64,000 nucleotides of DNA, from IMG/VR virus record IMGVR_UViG_3300010354_000060, positions 1-64,000 of that record. One strand, 5' to 3'. This document shows, piece after piece, positions 33,508-42,381 of the stretch. Within the stretch, counting starts at the first letter, position 1. Each line of letters begins with the position of its first letter. This stretch comes from a virus. The notes under the pieces are model-generated. The model made no database searches. It was not told where the DNA came from and saw only the letters and a program-made list of their open reading frames with translations. The translations under genes and the position numbers were made by a program.

Positions 33508-35340
33508 CTAACCATAATCCCTATAATTCAAATCCTCAATACCTTTTAGTGGAGTAGCATATGGTAATTGAGTGGATGGAGTTTCTGGAGTATAGTTTGC
33601 TGCTTGATTTTCAACACTCCTTTCGTTTGGTTCCTGTTGTTGAGTGGTAGAAGCAGCTCCATTATTCAATGTATGTACATCAGCAGATGGGCACTTGGGT
33701 TCATCATCGCAAGAGAAGAACTGTAGGATTTGATTTACGAATCCTAAAGCAGCAGTTACATTGCCAGTCATTCCACCAATCAGAGATGTTGCTTGATCTA
33801 AAACTGAAGTTGCAGCAGAGATAGAATTATTAATAGAACCTGTAGCAGCGTCTACTTGATTGTTCAGAAGAGAAGTCAAATTGCCAGCAGCACCAGCAGA
33901 TAAACCAGATAGTTGTGCAGCACCACCCCCAAGAGATTGGAAATTATTATAGTAAGAAGAAATGTTAGATGAAATTGGAGCAATTGCTTTATCTACGCCA
34001 TCAGTAATATCATTAATTGTATTCCCCAAAACATTTCCAACTAAAGATTCAACGCTACAAATACGAACCTTTGGAGAAGTTCCTGCTGGTGCTACATTTT
34101 TTACTGTTCCATCACTATTGTTTAAACTTTTTGAAAGAAACTTACTGATAAGATCTTTAAGTTTTCCGATAATTTTATTGAAAAGACACATTAATTTTTG
34201 AGTTCCTTTATCCTTTAATTCAAGAACTTTATATCTTGCATTGGGAAGAACCTTATCAATAGCAGGTGCTATGGTTTTATTGTATTCTTTGACCACATAC
34301 GCACGCACCTTTTCAAAAATATTTTTCATAAACTTTGCAATCTGTGTTGATGCACTATCAATCAAAGACTGAACATTTACTGATCTCAATTTATTACTAA
34401 CAGCATCAATGTAACTATTTGCTGCTTGTTGGATTTTATTAATGTCGTTGGTTAGATTTTCAATTACAACTTGAATATTCTTTAGATCGGTTTTCTGTTT
34501 CTCACATGGACTTGAGAGTGGAGTCTTTCTAATGTATTTGTCATGACGAGCAACATCAGCCGCTGTTGTTTGATGAACAGAAGCTGAACTTTCTAATGTA
34601 GCACCAGGAGAAGGTGGAGTTTGTGGACTTGCTGCAGCAGATGCTTCCTGACGAGTAGCAGCAACTGTTCTTTCTGCAATCAGTCTTTCTCTTGCTTCTC
34701 CTGTCAGTCCAATTTTATCGGCATCTGCTCTTGCAGACTGTGCTGCAGCAAGTTCTGCTTTTGTTGGAGGTCTTGATGGATCTCTACCATACTTATCAAG
34801 AACTACTCCTGGTTTAGAAGAAGATGATGGAGTTCCTGTTGATGATGGTTTTTCAACTTTCAATCCAAAGTCAGGAGCTTTGATGTTAGGATCTGGAGTT
34901 GTTCCTTTTGCATACCCACTGATAGGAACAAATCCCTTTTCACCAATCTTTGTTCCTAATGCGGTTTGTGCATTGTTACCAAGAACGCCCATGATAACGG
35001 GGTTCTGACCATCAGATCCGTCTAAGAAAAATCCAAATACAAAATTACCCTGTCTTAGGTTAGGGGTCTGAACACTCTGCCCCTGCCCACCACCAGCGGT
35101 GATTGGATACATGACCTGTGCCCAAGGCAGTTGATCATTTGGAATGCTTTTATTTGCATCCTGATCATGATATCCAATGATCCTAACCTTATAGCGGTAT
35201 CCCCAACCAGAGATTGCCTTATCAGTTGAATATTTTCCTGGGACAATATTATCCCTCCAGGTAGAATCGTCAGCAATCTGACCTATCCACCAGTTAAATG
35301 TCCCACCAAGAAAACCTGGATTATATAAAGCCCCTTCCAT
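33508..35340 (-). CDS. Baseplate hub protein with gp5-type OB fold
   Basis: 610 residues. Residues 1-145 match the gp5/VgrG OB-fold region: FNWWIGQIADDS, GWGYRYKVRIIGYHDQD, LPWAQVMYPITAGGGQG, NFVFGFFLDGSDGQNPVIMGVLG. A low-complexity Pro/Ser/Ala linker (~170-260) and a helical region (~280-430) rich in Lys/Asn follow, then a hydrophobic Ala/Gly/Ser region. No lysozyme domain is visible between OB fold and C-terminus, unlike T4 gp5. That activity seems to have moved to the tape-measure-like protein at 36934-39717. Start AUG is seven bases from the upstream stop. Confidence 0.75.
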   Translation of the reverse strand: MEGALYNPGFLGGTFNWWIGQIADDSTWRDNIVPGKYSTDKAISGWGYRYKVRIIGYHDQDANKSIPNDQLPWAQVMYPITAGGGQGQSVQTPNLRQGNFVFGFFLDGSDGQNPVIMGVLGNNAQTALGTKIGEKGFVPISGYAKGTTPDPNIKAPDFGLKVEKPSSTGTPSSSSKPGVVLDKYGRDPSRPPTKAELAAAQSARADADKIGLTGEARERLIAERTVAATRQEASAAASPQTPPSPGATLESSASVHQTTAADVARHDKYIRKTPLSSPCEKQKTDLKNIQVVIENLTNDINKIQQAANSYIDAVSNKLRSVNVQSLIDSASTQIAKFMKNIFEKVRAYVVKEYNKTIAPAIDKVLPNARYKVLELKDKGTQKLMCLFNKIIGKLKDLISKFLSKSLNNSDGTVKNVAPAGTSPKVRICSVESLVGNVLGNTINDITDGVDKAIAPISSNISSYYNNFQSLGGGAAQLSGLSAGAAGNLTSLLNNQVDAATGSINNSISAATSVLDQATSLIGGMTGNVTAALGFVNQILQFFSCDDEPKCPSADVHTLNNGAASTTQQQEPNERSVENQAANYTPETPSTQLPYATPLKGIEDLNYRDYG

Positions 35341-35346
35341 TAGTTA

Positions 35347-35565
35347 TCAATCTTCATAAATTCTACATTCAACTGCTTCTGGATTTGCGTCACAGTAAAG
35401 TTCTAATCCAGTTGGATCATGATCATCTTCTGGATGATTGCTGCGATAGCTTTCTAAACTTTGTAGTTCGTCTTCTAAATGGCGACGACGTTGAGCACTG
35501 AGATTTGAGTCATCTAACTCTGTTTTGTCAGCATCTATGTGCTGGTGAATTGTGCGGTCGGTCAT
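35347..35565 (-). CDS. Small acidic hypothetical protein (72 aa)
   Basis: 72 residues, acidic and helical (LDDSNLSAQRRRHLEDELQSLESYRSNHPEDD) with a Cys-containing tail (LELYCDANPEAVECRIYED). Lies between two hub genes and overlaps the gp27-like stop in ATGA fashion. A possible hub-assembly or chaperone role is inference from position only. Confidence 0.6.
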   Translation of the reverse strand: MTDRTIHQHIDADKTELDDSNLSAQRRRHLEDELQSLESYRSNHPEDDHDPTGLELYCDANPEAVECRIYED

Positions 35566-36905
35566 AGTGGTATCCGTGATGGTGCCTTTCTTCCGTATGA
35601 ATCTCTAACAAGATTCAGTTTTGTAAATGTTCGGCGGGGTGTAATGTAATGACAAAGATCTGCTATCATATATATACCACCAAACTCCTTACTTGTTTCT
35701 TTTTGATCCTTTTCTGCAACTTCTGGGGTATCAATGAAGATAGAATCGCCCGCATGTAAACTAAAATCACCAGGAATTGTAATAGTAATTCTTACAGTAA
35801 ACAATTGATTATATCTCATTGTTGACTGATTCAAAATATTTTTAGGATCAAAATTCTGTTCCTTTGCTTTATTGATTTGTTCCTTTGTACTTCCAACTGG
35901 AAGAGTCCCCTTATCAATCAGCATGTAGGTTGTTCTTGAATAATCTTGATCACCCTGACCTGCTCTATCAAATTCTTTATTCAGCACTGGTAATTCCTTA
36001 CCAGCAAGTTTAAGATTTTTTTCAGTAGATGCTGATCTTGGATTTACAATTTCATAGTAACAATTAAAAGGATCAAACAAAATCACTCTTGTAGAATAAG
36101 CTCCAGACTCAAGTTTTCTTTTAACATCACTGGTATTGTCTAAAGAAAGTTCTACAATCTTACCATCATATCCAGCAGGAATACTATCTCCTCTACTATC
36201 TGGAGTCTCATTATAAACTAATTTCTTGACTGGAGGAGTTGATAGTATTTTTTCTATAGATTTGAAATTAAATCCCTTTGATGTCTCCCAGAAAAAATAT
36301 CCAGCACTGTTTCCTTTTGCACCAGAAATATTTGGAATTGATTTCTTAGACAACCAAGTGCAGGCATAGAAAGGTTTTCTATTATTTCCTATAAAATTAT
36401 AGTTGTTTTCTGTATCTTCAATGTTCAGTGTTTTTTGACTATCAAGGAATTTTTTATCAGTGAGAATTCTTTGAATATGATTTGAAATCTTTCCATCAAA
36501 TCTCACATTCAATCTTGTCTTTTCATTTAAAATATATTCCTTTGATACCAAAGTAACTCCAATTAGATTCTTTCGTGTATCTTGGAAAACTGGATTGACC
36601 TTATCAACATATAGATCCAAGTCTAATTTATTGTCAGAGTTATCCGTAAGAACTACTCTACTTTTTTCTTGACCAACAAGTGGCAATCCTTCAAGGACAG
36701 TTTTACCATCCAATTCTGGAACACCCGTGTCAGCGAGCATAATCTCAACCTTTATAGTTTCCTGCAAAACACTTTCATAATAATATAGATCTGATATTCC
36801 AGCAGAAATGTCTATCGGTTTTTTTGTTTTATTTGAAATAACTGATAATTGATTGATGGTTGAAGAACCACCTTTGTAACCAGTTAATAACTCTTGGTCT
36901 GCCAT
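35562..36905 (-). CDS. Baseplate hub protein, gp27-like
   Basis: 447 residues. Organisation: an N-terminal beta domain (KPIDISAGISDLYYYESVLQETIKVEIMLADTG), then VSKEYILNEKTRLNVRFDGKISNHIQRIL, and a C-terminal beta barrel (FTVRITITIPGDFSLHAGDSIFIDTPEVAE). The last part reads like the domain of gp27 and related tail proteins that forms the ring under the tail tube. The gene is beside the OB-fold hub gene, as gp27 partners gp5 in T4. Sequence similarity to T4 gp27 is low, so the call rests on architecture and position. Confidence 0.65.
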   Translation of the reverse strand: MADQELLTGYKGGSSTINQLSVISNKTKKPIDISAGISDLYYYESVLQETIKVEIMLADTGVPELDGKTVLEGLPLVGQEKSRVVLTDNSDNKLDLDLYVDKVNPVFQDTRKNLIGVTLVSKEYILNEKTRLNVRFDGKISNHIQRILTDKKFLDSQKTLNIEDTENNYNFIGNNRKPFYACTWLSKKSIPNISGAKGNSAGYFFWETSKGFNFKSIEKILSTPPVKKLVYNETPDSRGDSIPAGYDGKIVELSLDNTSDVKRKLESGAYSTRVILFDPFNCYYEIVNPRSASTEKNLKLAGKELPVLNKEFDRAGQGDQDYSRTTYMLIDKGTLPVGSTKEQINKAKEQNFDPKNILNQSTMRYNQLFTVRITITIPGDFSLHAGDSIFIDTPEVAEKDQKETSKEFGGIYMIADLCHYITPRRTFTKLNLVRDSYGRKAPSRIPL

Positions 36906-36933
36906 CTTTTAATTTTCCTATATCTTATTTACA

Positions 36934-39717
36934 CTACTGACTCATACTAATGGATTCGTAAGGATCAGAAAATCCTCCAGATCCTCCACCACCAAAAGAA
37001 TCTCCCATTGGAATTGGAATTGGTTGGACAATTGTATTTTGGCCAGAATCTTCAACCTCAACTTCTTGAGTTGCTCCAAATTCATACCCAGCATAAGTTG
37101 AGAGGATTTGCATTAAACTCTGAGCAGCACTTCTTCTCTGTGAGATATTCTCAGTATCGTTGAGAATATCCATAAATCTTCTGCCGAAAAGATCAACAGA
37201 GTCTTTATCAATTACATATTCTCCTGGGTGAGTAGTAATATTCCCACCTCTACCAACAAAACCACCACCAAAATATGCTACGTGAACATGATCACTGTGT
37301 CCAGGATCTCCTGCCTTTAAAAGTTCAACAGGTCTTACTCCTTTCATTCTATTGAAATCGGAAATTACTTTAAGAATTGGTCCTTGTTCCCAAGAATATG
37401 CACCAATATCAATTGCTCTTCCCTCATAATGGAATGATTTATTTGCGTGGGTTCCTTTTACACCACCAAATTCTGGGTGTTCTTTAACTGCTAAAAACTG
37501 CTCAGGAGTCTTTAATCTTTGATATATAAATCTTCCAAGTTCTCCAGCAATTTTACTTCCTGCAGAACCATATCCCTTTCCAAGTTGAGAAGATCCACCA
37601 CCTCCAGGAGTGAATGTTCCTTTTTCACCTCTTTGAAGTGCTGCCAGAATTCTTGCAGATTGTTTCCAACGATCACCTTCTATTCCCCATCCAATATACT
37701 TATATGATGCTCTCTTAAGTTGTTCTTCAGTAGACTTTGGATCCAGGAATTCGTCAAGAAGCCCATACTGCTTCAATTCTTCTTTGATCCATTTAACCTG
37801 CTCAGCGTTGCTTGCCTTTTCAAGTGGTTTACCTAAGAATTTCTCTGCATTTGTAATTCTTGTACGGTTCCAACTAATAAGTCCTTTGTTAGTTCCTGCG
37901 CCATCATTTAAAACCCAAGGAGTTCTTTGACCTTTCCATGCAGATTCTGCTTGAACATTTCCAGCAAGAATAGCAGCAGCAAGCATTGGGAATCCTGCTG
38001 CCATAAACAATCTTGCACCGCCGACAGCATCAGATGCGTCACCACCCAAATCTTCTCCAGGAACCATTGGTTGTTGACCAGGGGTTTTTTCTCTTTCTAT
38101 AGTATATTCCTTCAACCCCAATTGTTTCATCAACTCATTAATACTTTCATCAATTTTAGCAGAAGAACTTTCTTCAACAGATTTAGAAATTACTTTTGTT
38201 AGATCTTCTCCACCCATAAACATAGCAGAGTCAACACTGCCACCAGAAGCAAAGGCACCACCAGTTCTCATGACATCTGAACTAAATGTTCTCTGCATCC
38301 ATGCACTTAATGTTGATCCAATGTTGTCATAATCAACAGTTGATGGTTTTTCTCCAAGCAGAACTTTAGTTGCTATTGCAAAGAATGGTCCAAAGAATGG
38401 AATCTCTGATGTTGCATCATGAGATTTTTCCATATATTTCAATGGACTCATTGTTTGATCGTCTTTTTGTTCTGGGAAAATTTTCTTAATTACTTTTTCT
38501 CCACCAACATCAGCACCTGGTTTTACTTTTGTTGGTTTTGCTGTAACTCTTCTTACTGCTTTGGATTTCTTTACAGTTCTTCTAACTCCACCAGTTAATC
38601 TTCCACCTCTAGTTGCTGGACCACCAGTTGCCATTTTAGCAGATGCTCCAGCAAAGGCATCATACAGTGCTCCACCAGCCCAATCTCCCATCCAACCACC
38701 AAGAGCAGATCCAATCACACCACCTAGAAAGGTCCCTGCAAAGGGAACTACGCTGCCGATAGCACCAGCAACAAGACCACCTAACGCACCTCCAGCGGTG
38801 GCACCCGCTGCTCTTGCCGCTGCCCTTCCTGGGTCTTCTCCAAGCAGTATATTGATTCCAAAGTCAATCAGTCCACCAATAATAGGTATCTTCTGCAATA
38901 CTTTAGAGAGAGTTCTGGTAACTCCTTGTGCTGCCATTCCACCTGCTTTACCAGCAATTGATATTCCTAAACGAGTTCCTGCTCTACCAACTCCTCTACC
39001 TAAAATTCCAGCAGCACCTTTTTTAGCACCCTCTCCTATCAAGGTCTTCCATAATCCTCTGGACTTCAAAATAATCATTGAGAGGATCAAAGCACCATTT
39101 ACAAAAGTTGCAAATGCACCTGTAAATTTATCAAATAGTTCTAAAGTCCTATCACCACCAACATTTTTAATAAATCCACGAACAGAATCTACAGCCTTAT
39201 ATCCCCAATCAATAAAAGTCACTAAGGCATTGAATAATGCTCCACTTATATTCACAATAAAATCAAATGCTGGTGCTATGATTTTTACAAATCCAATAAG
39301 TTTTGGAAGTAGAGGTATTAATCTATAGACAACATACCCAAGAAGAATATTGAATATAAAACTTTTGATCCTATCAAGAAATCCAATCTTAGGTGCTTTT
39401 ATTAATCCACTTTTCTCTTTCTTCTCATCTGGTTTTTCTTCTAACTTTTCTTCTCTCTCTTTAAATTTTTTCTTCTCTTTTTGCTTTCTTAAATTTTCAA
39501 GTTCTTTTTTCTGAAGTAGAGTTGAATCCTTTAACAGATCACTAACATTAATTAATTTTTCTTTAATAGTAAATAGACTACTTGTGGATATGGTAATAGA
39601 TCCACCATTACCTGTAGATAAAGATTCTGGTTTGATCTTATCCGCAGAAGATCCCCCACCAAGAAGTTTAACTGGGTTTATCTTTTTAGATCCTGGAAGT
39701 AGTGCTTTAGGTGCCAT
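36934..39717 (-). CDS. Tape-measure-like protein with lysozyme and M15 peptidase domains
   Basis: 927 residues. Lys/Glu-rich coiled coil at ~45-105; hydrophobic, membrane-like helices at ~110-260 and ~280-350. The catalytic part starts near 560. It holds a tail-lysozyme-like domain with E591 in GNVQAESAW and GLISWNRTRI. An M15-type zinc peptidase domain follows, with SFHYEGRAIDIG (H763, D770) and HSDHVHVAY (H810, H812). Near the C-terminus is TTHPGEYVIDKDSVDLFG, similar to a motif in the neighbouring tape-measure-like protein. Likely ejected or exposed at the tail tip and used to open the host wall. Six bases after the previous gene. Confidence 0.75.
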   Translation of the reverse strand: MAPKALLPGSKKINPVKLLGGGSSADKIKPESLSTGNGGSITISTSSLFTIKEKLINVSDLLKDSTLLQKKELENLRKQKEKKKFKEREEKLEEKPDEKKEKSGLIKAPKIGFLDRIKSFIFNILLGYVVYRLIPLLPKLIGFVKIIAPAFDFIVNISGALFNALVTFIDWGYKAVDSVRGFIKNVGGDRTLELFDKFTGAFATFVNGALILSMIILKSRGLWKTLIGEGAKKGAAGILGRGVGRAGTRLGISIAGKAGGMAAQGVTRTLSKVLQKIPIIGGLIDFGINILLGEDPGRAAARAAGATAGGALGGLVAGAIGSVVPFAGTFLGGVIGSALGGWMGDWAGGALYDAFAGASAKMATGGPATRGGRLTGGVRRTVKKSKAVRRVTAKPTKVKPGADVGGEKVIKKIFPEQKDDQTMSPLKYMEKSHDATSEIPFFGPFFAIATKVLLGEKPSTVDYDNIGSTLSAWMQRTFSSDVMRTGGAFASGGSVDSAMFMGGEDLTKVISKSVEESSSAKIDESINELMKQLGLKEYTIEREKTPGQQPMVPGEDLGGDASDAVGGARLFMAAGFPMLAAAILAGNVQAESAWKGQRTPWVLNDGAGTNKGLISWNRTRITNAEKFLGKPLEKASNAEQVKWIKEELKQYGLLDEFLDPKSTEEQLKRASYKYIGWGIEGDRWKQSARILAALQRGEKGTFTPGGGGSSQLGKGYGSAGSKIAGELGRFIYQRLKTPEQFLAVKEHPEFGGVKGTHANKSFHYEGRAIDIGAYSWEQGPILKVISDFNRMKGVRPVELLKAGDPGHSDHVHVAYFGGGFVGRGGNITTHPGEYVIDKDSVDLFGRRFMDILNDTENISQRRSAAQSLMQILSTYAGYEFGATQEVEVEDSGQNTIVQPIPIPMGDSFGGGGSGGFSDPYESISMSQ

Positions 39718-39723
39718 ATCTTA

Positions 39724-42210
39724 TTAGAAAATCCCCAAAATCTTTGCTGTTCTTGGTCTATCCGATGCCTTACAAGTTGCACCAAATCTTGGAACTTTAG
39801 TTCCAGATCTCTTATTAATTCCACCAGAACCAGTTCCAATTGTATTTGCTTTTGTTCTTACAACTACTTTTGGTTTTGCTGGTGGTGTTGGTGCCTTTAG
39901 TTTTGGTTTGGTTTTTGCCAACTGCACTTGAGTTCTTCCACTTGTTGGAGTTGGTGATTGCTTACTGAGAACCTGTTTTCCAGTGTTATCAACTTGACCT
40001 ACAACTCTCCCACCTCTATCTCTAATCAAATTCTTATCTTTAGTTCTTTTATCCTTATAAGATAGATCATTCTTTGCTTGAGAAAGATTTAGATTTAATT
40101 TCTTGAATTGTTTAGAAATTTCATTATCTGACATTCCACTTGCTCTATAATATTGAAGAGAATTCATAGCAGCCGTTCTCATCTTCTCTTTATTTGAGGC
40201 ATCTTCACGACTCTTAGCACCACTTGGATTAAAGAAATCTCCAATGTTCTCTAAGAAACCTTTACTTCTTTGCTCAGGTCTCTTATAGAATGGTTTGCCC
40301 CTATAGAAAGAAAGATGCCCGACAAATGGTTTTCCATCTGATCCAGTCATAACCTGAGTTTTTGGTAAACCTCTCTTATCAATCTTATTCAGTCCACCAC
40401 CACCCATCAATCCACCACCAGCTCCCATATAAGATTTGTTTGTAGCACCAAATCTGTCAGTCTGACTTGCTAATCCTTTAGCATAATTGGATGTGTAGAT
40501 TACATCTCCACCTCTTACTTGTCCAAAGTATCTCATTCCACCAATGGTAATCTCTGGTTCCCATCCAGTTTTTGCTGCACCAGGAACAACTACAGATTGT
40601 CTTCCTTTGTAAGTGGCACCAAATCCTTTTCCAATCTTAGTGCCAAATGAGGAACCTTTAATATTAATACCCTTTCCAGAAGACAGTGCTCTTTGTGCTT
40701 GGATCTGTCTTTCAATTCTCTTAAATCTTTCTTCAAAATAATCTTTTCTAAAATCACTTGATCCAGACATTGATGAAGGTTTCACGTCTTTAGTTGGATC
40801 TGGTCTTCCTAATCCATAAGACTCTTTTTCTTTCTCAATAGTTTTTGGTTCTTTACCAATTAAACCACCACCATAAGCATGTGGAATTCCTTTGGCAATT
40901 TTGGGGCGATTGGTTCCACCACCAGCAGCATTCATTGCCTCAAGAGTATCTACGCCATACTTCTGTACAGCACCACGAGACATGACAAATTCACCATCAG
41001 AAAGCATGGCAGGAATTTTATCAACTCCTTTCTCACCACTTACAAATCCTTGGATTTGACCTGCTAAATCACCGCCTTTACTGCCTGCTACCGCACCTAA
41101 TATAGATCCAAGTGGTCCAAGAGCAGACCCCGCAGCAGCACCTATTGCAGACGCCAATGCTTTATTTTTGAGTAGTCCTTCTTTTAATCCACCAAGAAGT
41201 CTTGCAAGTCCACCACCCGCAAACTTCTGAGTTGGTTGTGGTGGTTCTTTCTTTGCTTCTTCTGGAGCATCTTCTTGTTGTGGTGTTACTTTAGCAGCGT
41301 CATCTTTCTTTTTGTCTGCTAATGTTGCGGCACCACCAAGTAATCCACCACCAATAATTGCTCCAAGTGCTACTGGATTTCTACTTACTAATGCAGCAAT
41401 TCCTCTTAGTAGAATGCCAGTAATGTTTGCAACAAATCCACCAAGTCCTGTTCCAAAAATTAAAAATGCACCAATAAGAGCAGGCCACCAGTCACCTAAG
41501 AATCTAATAATACTTCTTACTTTTTGTTGATTATCTTTATCACCAAACCACCCTATTAACTTATAGACCATTCTTCCCATCAGAAGAATTACAAAGAAGT
41601 CTATAATTTTTTGAAGAAGATTCTTGACTGGAGCAAGCATCTTCTCAGCAACCTTCTGAGCAAACCCAAATTTCTTTTCAAGACCTGCTTCTAATCCAGC
41701 CCTTGCTTCACCCTCTTTATTTTTTCTATCTTGTTCTGTCTTCTTTCTTAAGAGATCATTTTGTAACGAGAGACTGTCAAGAATGTTTGAAAGAATTCCA
41801 GAGATTTCTTCCAGGGGATTTGATTCTGCTGCTGGTGGAAGTGCAAGTGGTTTGATTCCACCCAAAAGTTTTTGGGTATTTAATTTTATTCCAGCAGCAG
41901 ATCCTTTCTTAAAATTCTCTGCAGATATTTTTTTCTTCTTTACTTTAAATCTTCCCTTCTTTCCTTTGACTCTTTTCCACTCGTCAGTTAGAAGTTCGGT
42001 TTCTGCTGTGGGAATTTTAGACTTTGCCATTCTGGCAGCAGCCATTCTCTCTCTTAAAAGAGAAGCATACGTATCATAATCAATGTCAAAAATATCCTCA
42101 AGTCCTAATAACCTGAGGATTCTTTCATCTATTTTTTCGTTGACGAGATCAGTCCCTATTTTCCCAGTGTAGGGAACCAATGCATTGGTTTTAGAAGAAC
42201 TGACCGCCAT
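39724..42210 (-). CDS. Tape-measure-like tail protein (828 aa)
   Basis: N-terminal basic, helical region with KKGRFKVKKKK; coiled-coil-like stretch ~130-190; several hydrophobic segments (~200-330: IIDFFVILLMGRMVYKLI, LIGAFLIFGTGLGGFVANI, AIIGGGLLGGAATLA). The motif AMLSDGEFVMSRGAVQKYG (~440) is typical of tape-measure and tail-tip proteins. The rest is basic and Gly/Lys-rich. Long helical, membrane-active character and a place directly downstream of gp26 and its frameshift ORF fit the tape-measure role. T4 gp29 is the equivalent, though I see no clear sequence match. Confidence 0.65.
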   Translation of the reverse strand: MAVSSSKTNALVPYTGKIGTDLVNEKIDERILRLLGLEDIFDIDYDTYASLLRERMAAARMAKSKIPTAETELLTDEWKRVKGKKGRFKVKKKKISAENFKKGSAAGIKLNTQKLLGGIKPLALPPAAESNPLEEISGILSNILDSLSLQNDLLRKKTEQDRKNKEGEARAGLEAGLEKKFGFAQKVAEKMLAPVKNLLQKIIDFFVILLMGRMVYKLIGWFGDKDNQQKVRSIIRFLGDWWPALIGAFLIFGTGLGGFVANITGILLRGIAALVSRNPVALGAIIGGGLLGGAATLADKKKDDAAKVTPQQEDAPEEAKKEPPQPTQKFAGGGLARLLGGLKEGLLKNKALASAIGAAAGSALGPLGSILGAVAGSKGGDLAGQIQGFVSGEKGVDKIPAMLSDGEFVMSRGAVQKYGVDTLEAMNAAGGGTNRPKIAKGIPHAYGGGLIGKEPKTIEKEKESYGLGRPDPTKDVKPSSMSGSSDFRKDYFEERFKRIERQIQAQRALSSGKGINIKGSSFGTKIGKGFGATYKGRQSVVVPGAAKTGWEPEITIGGMRYFGQVRGGDVIYTSNYAKGLASQTDRFGATNKSYMGAGGGLMGGGGLNKIDKRGLPKTQVMTGSDGKPFVGHLSFYRGKPFYKRPEQRSKGFLENIGDFFNPSGAKSREDASNKEKMRTAAMNSLQYYRASGMSDNEISKQFKKLNLNLSQAKNDLSYKDKRTKDKNLIRDRGGRVVGQVDNTGKQVLSKQSPTPTSGRTQVQLAKTKPKLKAPTPPAKPKVVVRTKANTIGTGSGGINKRSGTKVPRFGATCKASDRPRTAKILGIF

Positions 42211-42370
42211 TTGCTTGCTGCTGTTTTAATTTTTCTTCTTCAAGATGCTCTTTCAGCAACTCAACATATACGTCTCTTTCCCACGGAATCATATTTTCAA
42301 TCTCCGTTAATGAGTATTTATGGTACTGCATTAAGGCAAAATTCAAACGAAAGTAGTTCTCAAGGTCCAT
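42191..42370 (-). CDS. gp51-like ORF (59 aa), probably a -1 frameshift extension of gp26
   Basis: Open frame starting MDLENYFRLNFALMQYHKYS and ending QQQANGGQFF. The segment IENMIPWERDVYVELLKEHLEEEK is typical of short tail-assembly partners. The ATG has no visible ribosome-binding site. The frame is open upstream of the ATG (…FFRIALVH) back through a T TTT TTC site at the end of gp26, so it is best read as the tail of a gp26 fusion of about 303 residues. In T4, gene 51 follows gene 26. The stop overlaps the tape-measure start by 20 bases. Confidence 0.65.
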   Translation of the reverse strand: MDLENYFRLNFALMQYHKYSLTEIENMIPWERDVYVELLKEHLEEEKLKQQQANGGQFF

Positions 42371-42381
42371 GTGGACCAGGG

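Noticed and set aside
38561-39328. 255-codon plus-strand frame opposite the tape-measure gene
   Set aside because: Long Pro/Ala/Ile-rich mirror of the minus-strand gene, without a ribosome-binding site.
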